From an uncultured bacterium (lineage in GTDB: Bacteria > Planctomycetota > UBA1135 > GCA-002686595), in assembly GCA_913058555.1 (NCBI GenBank), contig CAJXRJ010000109.1:1-14044 (forward strand): DNA of 14,044 bases. The letters are read 5' to 3'. The number at the start of each line of letters is the position of its first letter. Position 1 is the first letter of the stretch. The notes under the pieces are model-generated. The model searched no databases and was not told the DNA's origin. It saw only the letters and a program-made list of their open reading frames with translations. Position numbers and translations under genes: made by a program. Positions 1 through 5,630 of the stretch are shown here, piece after piece.

Positions 1-43
1 TCATGCCTAGTCTCGTGGGCTCGGAGATGTGTATAAGAGACAG
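1..43 (+). other. Untrimmed Illumina Nextera i7 adapter (artefact)
   Basis: This is library-preparation sequence, not genome. Bases 2-9 read CATGCCTA, which I recognise as the Nextera N706 i7 index in its adapter orientation. Bases 10-24 match the read-2 primer portion (GTCTCGTGGGCTCGG), and bases 25-43 are exactly the 19-base Tn5 mosaic end AGATGTGTATAAGAGACAG. Base 1 (T) fits the last base of the flow-cell P7 tail. Genomic sequence begins at base 44. A reading frame that starts inside this stretch (ATG at 29) gives the artefactual peptide start MYKRQ, which should not be kept in a protein record. Confidence 0.98.
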
Positions 44-238
44 GTCCAGGCCTCCTACCTGAATTCCCAGGGCGCAACGATGGCCCAGTTCTCCCAGGGG
101 CTCAGCCCAGCCACCGACCTCACGAGCGGCGTGCTTCAGGCCCCCGCCCCCGTGGGAGCTCAAACGGTCCGCATCCAGATCCAGACCACGGGTACCCGAA
201 CGGTCACCGTTGACGACGTGTCCCTCGTCCAGCTGTAA
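44..238 (+). CDS. C-terminal fragment of a probable secreted beta-sandwich protein
   Basis: This is the 3' end of a gene whose start lies outside the contig: 64 codons and a TAA stop. The fragment is rich in Gln, Thr, Ser and Val, and it ends in alternating hydrophobic strands (TVRIQIQTTGTRTVTVDDVS followed by LVQL). A final strand of the form 'V-D-D-V-S-L' is the usual last strand of jelly-roll carbohydrate-binding or discoidin-like modules in exported bacterial proteins. No catalytic motif is visible, and the upstream architecture is unknown. The ATG at 29 belongs to the adapter and is not the start. The family call is an inference from the strand pattern only. The coding frame itself is well supported because it is open from the adapter junction to the stop. 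Confidence 0.6.
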   Translation, partial: VQASYLNSQGATMAQFSQGLSPATDLTSGVLQAPAPVGAQTVRIQIQTTGTRTVTVDDVSLVQL

Positions 239-327
239 CGCCTGGGGCAGGTCCCATCACGGGGCACCCCCCCATAGATGTCGCCGAAGGTGACCAGTTG
301 CGGCGGCCCCGCGCCCGAACCGCCCAT

Positions 328-332
328 GGAGG
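328..332 (+). promoter_or_regulatory. Shine-Dalgarno site of the DUF3592 gene
   Basis: GGAGG lies 6 bases before the ATG at 339 and fixes that start. It is the clearest ribosome binding site in the window; most other genes here have only weak ones or rely on overlap with the preceding gene. Confidence 0.75.
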
Positions 333-338
333 TCCTCT

Positions 339-1436
339 ATGGCGAACAAGAAACTGAAAGGTCGCGGCGCGATCGTCGTGCTCGGGTGCTTCGCGCTCAT
401 GGTCTCCGGGATGCTGGCGCTCTTCGACGGATACTTCGTCCGGGCGCACCTCCAGGAGAGGGAGGCCCGCGCCCATTGGGAGCAGGTCCCCGGAGTGGTG
501 ACCGCATCCAAGATCGATGCATCCCACGGGTCGGACGGCAGTTCCTACACGCCGCGGATCCACTTCCAGTACCGGTTCGACGGCCGTGACTACACGGGCA
601 AGAGGTACTCCTTCCTGGATGATTTCAGCGGTGGAGAGGCCTACGCCTCCCGCGCCGTGGAGGCCCACCCAAAGGGCGCGGAGGTCATCACCTACGTGAA
701 CCCGACGGATCCATCGCAGGCGGTCCTGTCGGTGGATGGATCGGCCTTTCCGAAGCTTGCGCTCCTGCTGCTCACGCCCTTCCACTGCATCGCGATCGGC
801 CTTCTCGCCTCGGTCATCGCCGGGCTGCGCCGGCGGAGGGCGCAGGGGGATCTCACGGACCTCGAGTTCCAATACGTCCATTTCTCCGATCAGCATCATT
901 TCGTCATCCGCAAGATGCCGGTCCCCGCGATCGCTTGCTTCCTGGGCCTCCTGGGACTCATGACCTTCGTTGCGACGTTCATCGTCGGATTCAGCGGAGC
1001 CGATCACCTGGCGCCGTACGTCTTGGGAGCCAGTGCGCTCACCGCCGGAGCCCTCACGGTCCACTTCGCCAAGAAGTCCAGGCGCGCCGAGAATTTCCTC
1101 CACGTCGACCGTGAAGGCCGCACGTTTGCCTACCCCGCGGACGGGGAGCGCATCGGCTTCGGCGACCACAACGTCATCGACGTGGAATCAACTCGCACCA
1201 ACGTGACCATCAACGACGAGCCGATCTACGAGCATCAGATCCGCATCGGAGAAGACACCGACGCGGCGACGATGTTCGAATTCAAAGGGCCTATCCAAGA
1301 CGGAGAGGAGCTTCGCGGCATCATCGAGCGCGAACTCGTTCGAAGCCCAGAAAGGGGCGCGGCACAGGGCCCGGAAAAGGACACGGAAAAGGACACGGCG
1401 AAGGATCCGGCGAAGGACACCGACCAGGCCGCCTAA
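339..1436 (+). CDS. DUF3592 domain membrane protein
   Basis: This is a 365-residue protein of unknown function. Residues about 47-130 fit the DUF3592 pattern: W47 followed by 'VPGVVTAS', then Y70-T-P-R-I-H-F-Q-Y, G82-x-x-Y85-x-G, and 'P-K-G-x-E-V-I-T-Y-V-N-P-T-D-P' at 111-125 ending in 'AVL'. A hydrophobic N-terminal segment (about 10-30) precedes the domain, and another (about 138-163) follows it. Two further segments lie near 193-218 and 226-243. The DUF3592 part therefore probably sits outside the cytoplasmic membrane between the first two helices. Residues after about 245 form a soluble domain. The last about 25 residues are a charged Lys/Asp/Glu/Thr tail built from repeats of the type E-K-D-T and A-K-D-P. 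The start is set by GGAGG at 328. It is convergent with the GDPD gene, with 33 bases between stops. No function can be deduced from the neighbours. Confidence 0.85.
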   Translation: MANKKLKGRGAIVVLGCFALMVSGMLALFDGYFVRAHLQEREARAHWEQVPGVVTASKIDASHGSDGSSYTPRIHFQYRFDGRDYTGKRYSFLDDFSGGEAYASRAVEAHPKGAEVITYVNPTDPSQAVLSVDGSAFPKLALLLLTPFHCIAIGLLASVIAGLRRRRAQGDLTDLEFQYVHFSDQHHFVIRKMPVPAIACFLGLLGLMTFVATFIVGFSGADHLAPYVLGASALTAGALTVHFAKKSRRAENFLHVDREGRTFAYPADGERIGFGDHNVIDVESTRTNVTINDEPIYEHQIRIGEDTDAATMFEFKGPIQDGEELRGIIERELVRSPERGAAQGPEKDTEKDTAKDPAKDTDQAA

Positions 1437-1469
1437 CCGGGCCCCAAGCCGGGACCAGGCCAAGATCCG

Positions 1470-3059
1470 CTAGCCCTTCCCGAGCGGCAAAAGCAGCCCC
1501 GGCGACCCGTGGCCGATGCCCCCGGGCAATCCACCGGACCAACGTCGAAGCCTCGGTTCGCCGTCTTCGGTGACCCCTTCGATCCCGCAGGAGAACGGGA
1601 CGCCGACGGGCACGGAGTCGAACCGTTCGGGCAGGCGCAGGCGCATGCCCTTGCCGCCGCGGACAACGTCGCCGCCGAGGCGCGCGACAAGGTGAGCGTC
1701 CCTGAGGGCCCCAGGGTTCTCCAGGGTCAAGATCATGTCGCCGCCGAGGCGCCTGGCGGTGATGGTGGCACGCGCATCCCCCGGCCGCTCGTTGAGCATT
1801 TCCAACCGCCGCGCGAGGCCGTCCGCGGTCGCGATCCGTCGACGGCGAATCGGCGCGTCGAACAGCAACTGGCCCCCGGCTCTGAGCTCCACGCCCGAAG
1901 CCTCTTGGGAAGCGGGGCCCGACGGAAGCACCGTGCCCTGCTTCCACGTGAGCAGAACGCCTACCAGAGGGTCCGGCCCGGGCTCGCGGGCACCACCGGA
2001 GATACGGAACCGGACGGTCCGCTCTTCGTGGGGCTCCAGATCAAAGACGTGGGGCAAGCCATCGAGTTCAAAGGCACCGTGGGGCAGGAAGACCGACACC
2101 CGCGCCGATGCGGCGTGGGCGAAGGGATTCGTGACCGTCACGTGGGAATTCCAGGTCCCAAACCACTCGCCGCGGGACCGATTCTCAAGGGTCTCAGGCT
2201 CCACGTAGAGCTCGGGCACGTGAACGGGATAGGCGATAGCCGGATCTGGCTCCAGCTTCGCAAGGGCGCGTGCCACCAGGGCCCGGTGGGGCTCGTTCGT
2301 GTTGATCCCGTAGATGGGGCGCCGGCAGAGCGCGAGGAGCTCAACAGGGTCATCGATACCCCAGGCCCACTGCTCGGTATGCGACCAGTCCTCCCCCAGG
2401 GCCTCGTGCGTCCAGCCCCCTGGGCCAACGCCATAGGCGGCCATTCGCTCGTCCCGCGTGAATCGGCGGTCGTCCTCACTCGGAACCTCCGAGAGGAGCA
2501 TCGCCTTCATCCCATGATCCCGCGCCTCCAGGCAGACGTCCCGGCGAAAGCTCGCCACGCGGCATGCGATCGGCGGATGGTGCTGGGACAGCAGCTCGTC
2601 GAGGCGCCCCACCAGTCCCTGCTCCTTCAGCTCGATCATGTGCAACGGCCCGCTCCCGCGGCGCTCCATCGTGATCGTCAACGCTTCATCGAGGACCGGG
2701 ATCGGCTCGCCGGTGAAGCGTTTGCTGAACCACCCGCCTGCGTCCACGGCGTAAAGCCCGCGCAGATCCAACCGGCCAATGGGCCCCTGGCCGTCGGTGG
2801 TGCGCTCAAGCCGCTCGTCGTGAATGACCACAAGGTCCCCGCTCGCACAGGCCCGCACGTCGTATTCGACGCCATCCAGTCCAAGCTCAATCGCCCGGCG
2901 CAGGCTCGCGAGGGTGTTCTCAGGCGCCTCCCTCGGCGCCCCGCGGTGCCCGAGGATCCAAGGCGGGCCTTCCACATGGGCTCCGGACACCTCAAGGGCG
3001 TCGAGGCCTGCGTAAACGTCCCGCCGGGGCGGCGGGACGGAGAAGGGTCCTTCGGGCAA
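1470..3059 (-). CDS. Glycerophosphodiester phosphodiesterase with extra C-terminal beta-rich domain
   Basis: This enzyme hydrolyses glycerophosphodiesters to glycerol-3-phosphate and an alcohol. All family signatures are visible: H38-R39-G40, the P-E-N-T motif at 46-49, the metal ligands E65-Y-D67, the second catalytic His in V-I-H80-D, and E143-L-K145. The GDPD barrel occupies about residues 34-265 and ends at 'GINTNEPHRAL'. About 255 further residues, not part of the usual 240-300-residue enzyme, look like one or two beta-sandwich domains; the last segment (G-I-E-x-x-x-E-D-G-E, then R-R-W-S-G-G) faintly recalls CBM9-like modules. No signal peptide is seen, so location is uncertain. The start is TTG at 3059, preceded by AGCAGG with a 5-base spacer. 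The next acceptable start is much further inside, and a TAG stop sits in frame four codons upstream. It is the last gene of the run, 9 bases after the lipoprotein stop. Confidence 0.9.
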   Translation of the reverse strand: MPEGPFSVPPPRRDVYAGLDALEVSGAHVEGPPWILGHRGAPREAPENTLASLRRAIELGLDGVEYDVRACASGDLVVIHDERLERTTDGQGPIGRLDLRGLYAVDAGGWFSKRFTGEPIPVLDEALTITMERRGSGPLHMIELKEQGLVGRLDELLSQHHPPIACRVASFRRDVCLEARDHGMKAMLLSEVPSEDDRRFTRDERMAAYGVGPGGWTHEALGEDWSHTEQWAWGIDDPVELLALCRRPIYGINTNEPHRALVARALAKLEPDPAIAYPVHVPELYVEPETLENRSRGEWFGTWNSHVTVTNPFAHAASARVSVFLPHGAFELDGLPHVFDLEPHEERTVRFRISGGAREPGPDPLVGVLLTWKQGTVLPSGPASQEASGVELRAGGQLLFDAPIRRRRIATADGLARRLEMLNERPGDARATITARRLGGDMILTLENPGALRDAHLVARLGGDVVRGGKGMRLRLPERFDSVPVGVPFSCGIEGVTEDGEPRLRRWSGGLPGGIGHGSPGLLLPLGKG

Positions 3060-3068
3060 GTGAACCTG

Positions 3069-4325
3069 CTACTTCTTTGGGTAGACGACAAGCACGTCGC
3101 CGGAATAGCCACAGCTCACAAGGCAAGGGCCGAAGCCATCGATGTCCCCGGTGGCCAGGTGATGAATCTTCGCGGTATCGCGGGCCACGGACTTCTTGGT
3201 CGTCGAGTACCCCATCACCCCGTTGCGGCTGAGTTCCGCATTGGGATGCAGGTAGACCACTCGAATCTCACCGTCGTAGCCGGCCGTGCAGGCCTCGGGA
3301 CCAGGGTTCGAAGGATCGACATCCACGATCACAGACCCCCTCAGGCGGTTGCCAACTCGATGGAGCATCGTAGTCTGGGAGAAGCCGTCACCTCGCAGTA
3401 GTCGGAAGGTTCCGTCGTTGGCGCAAACGGCCACGCTCTGCTTGTCGAAAGCGGCGATCCGGGCGAGCGCAGCGCCGTGCTGCTTCGTCCCGATGAGCGT
3501 CCAAGCCCCTGTGGGTGTCCGTCGATACCGCACGGTGTTCCCATCGTCGCACGCCAGGACAATCCCATCGGACATCAAGCAGACGCCCTTGGCGTTGCCC
3601 TTGTGCTGGGCACCCAGGGAATCCACAAGCAGCGTCCCGGACGCACCGTCGATGTAGCCGACGAGCGCCTCGCCGAAGAAGCCAGCGAAGACAAACTCAA
3701 GGCCCGGGCGATCCGGCAGCACGTCGCCCACAGCGATAGCGTGCACGAGGGCGGGCGTCACGGCGCGCCGCTCTACCCAAGCGCCGCCTTCCCCGGATCG
3801 GCTGAGCACGCGCACCAGGCCCAGGCCAGGGTCGTCCTCTCCACCTTCCGCCTTCCCCACCGCCACGATCTCGTCCCCGGGCGCATTGGGATCCAAGTCC
3901 CCCGCTGCCACCTGAACAAGTTCCCCGCCGGGGTGCTGCGCGCCGACGATCCCCATGATCTCCAGGGAGTCGGTGAGCGCCGTCTGGTCGAACCCGCTGC
4001 CCTCCCGGTGGAGAACGCGAATCCTCCCCAATCGATCAACGGTCGCAATCTCATCCCCAGGGGTCGCCCGGCGGAACTCGCCCGCTGCGACGCCGTTGAT
4101 GCGAACGTCGCCTTCGTAAGCCACCTCCATCGCCCAGCCCGAATCCATGAGCAGCGGCTCACTGATGGGCTCGATCGTCAGGTTTCGAGTGCCGGCCTGG
4201 CCGTCTCCCCCGTCGCCCGAAGGCACCGAAGAGCACGAAGTCCCGATCACCAAAGGCAGCGCGGCAAGGAGAACAGGAAAGGGGGCCCCGCCCCACTCGG
4301 CAAGGCGGATGGAGAGTGTCTTCAT
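3069..4325 (-). CDS. Lipoprotein with seven-bladed FG-GAP/VCBS-like beta-propeller
   Basis: A 418-residue exported protein. The N-terminus MKTLSIRLAEWGGAPFPVLL continues into a hydrophobic stretch and a weak lipobox (I-G-T-S-C31), so it is probably a lipoprotein. A short Ser/Gly/Asp linker follows, then about seven repeats of the form 'V-A-A-G-D-x-D-x-x-x-P-G-D-E-I-x-x-V-x-x-x-G-x-x-R-V-L'. Clear copies are 'VAAGEFRRATPGDEIATV', 'VAAGDLDPNAPGDEIVAVG', 'IAVGDVLPDRPGLEFVFAG', 'IVDVDPSNPGPEACTAGYDG' and 'LATGDIDGFGPCLVSCGYSG', plus two diverged blades in the middle. This is the FG-GAP/VCBS type of beta-propeller, usually a binding scaffold. No catalytic residues are recognised. I chose ATG 4325 over the in-frame ATG 4358 because 4358 lies inside selD, whereas 4325 begins a good signal peptide 7 bases after the selD stop, with an AGGG site overlapping that stop. 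The ligand is unknown. Confidence 0.8.
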   Translation of the reverse strand: MKTLSIRLAEWGGAPFPVLLAALPLVIGTSCSSVPSGDGGDGQAGTRNLTIEPISEPLLMDSGWAMEVAYEGDVRINGVAAGEFRRATPGDEIATVDRLGRIRVLHREGSGFDQTALTDSLEIMGIVGAQHPGGELVQVAAGDLDPNAPGDEIVAVGKAEGGEDDPGLGLVRVLSRSGEGGAWVERRAVTPALVHAIAVGDVLPDRPGLEFVFAGFFGEALVGYIDGASGTLLVDSLGAQHKGNAKGVCLMSDGIVLACDDGNTVRYRRTPTGAWTLIGTKQHGAALARIAAFDKQSVAVCANDGTFRLLRGDGFSQTTMLHRVGNRLRGSVIVDVDPSNPGPEACTAGYDGEIRVVYLHPNAELSRNGVMGYSTTKKSVARDTAKIHHLATGDIDGFGPCLVSCGYSGDVLVVYPKK

Positions 4326-4332
4326 GTTGGCC

Positions 4333-5403
4333 CTAGACAAGCTCGATGTAATGGTCACCGATCCGGTCGGTCACTTCTCCAACACGGTGGACGGCAACGT
4401 CCCTCGCGCTCAGCTCGTCTTCGAGCTTCGCGGCGTTCTCAGGGGGCAGGATGATCAGCAATCCCCCCGAGGTCTCTGCGTCGTAGGTGATGTCCACGAG
4501 AGCCTGATCGAGCCCATCCGCAACCTTCACCTCGCCAACAAGGGCCAACTTCCCGCGCCCAACGCCGCCCGATACGACGCCCTTCGCCGCGAGGTCTCTG
4601 GCGCCGGGGAAAAACGGAATGCTGGCGAGTTCGAACCGCAGCGCCACGTTCGAACCCGAGGCGATGTTCCGGCCGTGTCCGTTCAGCCCGAACCCCGTGA
4701 TGTCGGTGCACGCATGGGCGCCGGCCGCGTTCATCGCAAGGGCCGCGTCCTTGTTCAAGGTGGCCATCTGCTCGGCAGCGCGGCGGACATCCGCCTCGTC
4801 CGCCTTCTTGAACTTGCCCGCCGTCGTCATCGAGCCCATGCCCAAGGACTTGGTCAAGTACATGACGTCCCCTGGCTTCGCCCCGCCGTTGGCCGTGAGC
4901 TGAGCCCGGTCCACGACCCCCGTTACGGCGAATCCGAACTGCGGCTCCGGCGATTCCACGGTGTGCCCACCGGCAACCACCGCCCCGGCCTCAGCCACCT
5001 TTTCGAAGCCCCCACGGAAGATGTCGGCAACCCATTCCTCGCGGAACCCCTTGGGGAACCCCGCCAGGTTCAGGGCGCTGATGGGACGCCCGCCCATGGC
5101 ATACACGTCGGAAAGGGAGTTCGCCGCGGCCACCGCCCCGTAGAGGTACGGGTCGTCGATCACGGGCGGGAAGAAATCGACGGTCTGTACCAGGGCGATC
5201 TCGTGACCGGGCGGGAGTCCCTCGCTCGCGCCTAGGAGCACAACTCCAGCGTCATCGACGGACTTAGGTCCAACGAGCAATCGGGGATCATCAAACTGCT
5301 TCATGTCACGCAGAACCTGCGTGAGCTGCCCCATGGGCATTTTCGCAGCTCAGCCGGCGCAGGCTGCGTAGTCCGTGAGGCGCTTGTTCTTCTTCAGTTG
5401 CAT
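4333..5403 (-). CDS. selD: Selenide, water dikinase (selenophosphate synthase), a selenocysteine-containing form
   Basis: SelD makes selenophosphate from selenide and ATP, the selenium donor for selenocysteine and selenouridine. The protein is 356 residues, with UGA (5352-5350) read as Sec18. The N-terminus reads MQLKKNKRLTDYAACAG, then Sec, then AAKMPMGQLTQVLRDM; E. coli SelD has its catalytic Cys at position 17 in the same context (LTxY...G-C/U-x-x-K). Downstream family motifs are intact: 'VDDAGV', 'TVDFFPPVIDDPYLYG', 'ANSLSDVYAMGG', 'AGGHTVESPEPQFGFAVTG', 'TDITGFGLNGH' and 'AETSGGLLI'. ATG 5403 is the only ATG in frame between an upstream TAG (5454-5452) and the UGA. No strong Shine-Dalgarno precedes it. 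A call that treats UGA as stop would begin at 5340 and lose the catalytic residue and Lys21. selA lies in the same run, so Sec can presumably be made. The lipoprotein follows 7 bases later. Cys15 forms a C-x-x-U motif with Sec18. Confidence 0.95.
5306..5324 (-). promoter_or_regulatory. Candidate bacterial SECIS hairpin of selD
   Basis: On the minus strand the mRNA reads UCACGCAG-GUU-CUGCGUGA: a perfect 8-bp stem closed by a GUU triloop. It lies inside the coding region, and 33 bases separate the UGA codon (5352-5350) from the first loop base. Bacterial SECIS elements are known to be local hairpins just after the UGA, with an apical loop about 16-37 bases downstream and a G in the first positions of the loop, bound by SelB. 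This hairpin meets those rules. Its use as a SECIS is inferred; the base pairing is seen directly. Confidence 0.7.
5350..5352 (-). other. selD: In-frame UGA selenocysteine codon of selD
   Basis: The codon is TGA on the minus strand, between GGC (Gly17) and GCT (Ala19). Sequence upstream of it, from ATG 5403, encodes the conserved SelD N-terminus, and downstream the frame stays open for 338 codons. It occupies the position of the catalytic Cys/Sec of the family. Confidence 0.93.
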
Positions 5404-5626
5404 GGCGAGCGACTGTAAGCCCCGCGGGGTCCCCGTGGAAGACGTGCCGCGCTAGTTCGTGGGTGAAGTCGGCGCCACCGACGGCGAATCCGGAAGTACG
5501 CGCCGAATTCGTGCCAGCAAGGGACGTCCGAGCCCCGCGTAGTTTGACGCCATGGGGGATTGGGGCCGACGTAGCGGGCGTGGATTCGGATGACGCGCCG
5601 ACCCTTAGCCGACCCTTAGCCGACCC
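5404..5626. other. Intergenic region between selD and the nucleotide-sugar dehydrogenase gene
   Basis: This is the longest gene-free stretch in the window (223 bases). It presumably holds the 5' leader and any promoter of selD. It contains a perfect palindrome CCCCGCGGGG (5420-5429) and a small hairpin GTCGG-CGCCA-CCGAC (5468-5482). At its selD-distal end is the tandem 11-base repeat described separately. I searched both strands by eye for a tRNA-Sec (T-loop TTCRA, UCA anticodon loop, long acceptor and variable arms) and found none. No convincing -35/-10 pair and no terminator with a T-run were seen. Confidence 0.5.
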
Positions 5627-5630
5627 TTAG
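5598..5630. repeat. Three perfect tandem copies of an 11-base repeat over a stop codon
   Basis: CCGACCCTTAG occurs at 5598-5608, 5609-5619 and 5620-5630, followed by a partial fourth copy (CCGAC, 5631-5635). On the minus strand the unit is CTAAGGGTCGG. The copy at 5620-5630 supplies the TAA stop (5629-5627) of the nucleotide-sugar dehydrogenase. Because 11 is not a multiple of 3, the three copies place TAA in all three frames of that strand. It is a probable replication-slippage expansion; any function is unproven. Confidence 0.9.

Noticed and set aside
29..238. A complete 69-residue gene starting at ATG 29
   Set aside because: The first five codons are adapter sequence; only 44-238 is genomic, and it is the tail of a larger gene.
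1509..3401. Very long plus-strand reading frame (630 codons)
   Set aside because: It is antisense to the GDPD and lipoprotein genes, has no recognisable domains, and is rich in Arg/Pro/His, as expected from the third-position bias of GC-rich genes on the other strand.
5420..5429. CCCCGCGGGG palindrome as a terminator
   Set aside because: It has no loop, no T-run on either strand, and lies in the leader of selD where a terminator would block the gene unless regulated; no evidence for attenuation.
5404..5626. A tRNA-Sec (selC) gene next to selD
   Set aside because: No T-loop consensus, no UCA anticodon loop with U33, and no long acceptor stem could be matched on either strand. GTTCGTG at 5455-5461 and CGTCAAA (minus, near 5545) fail at key positions.
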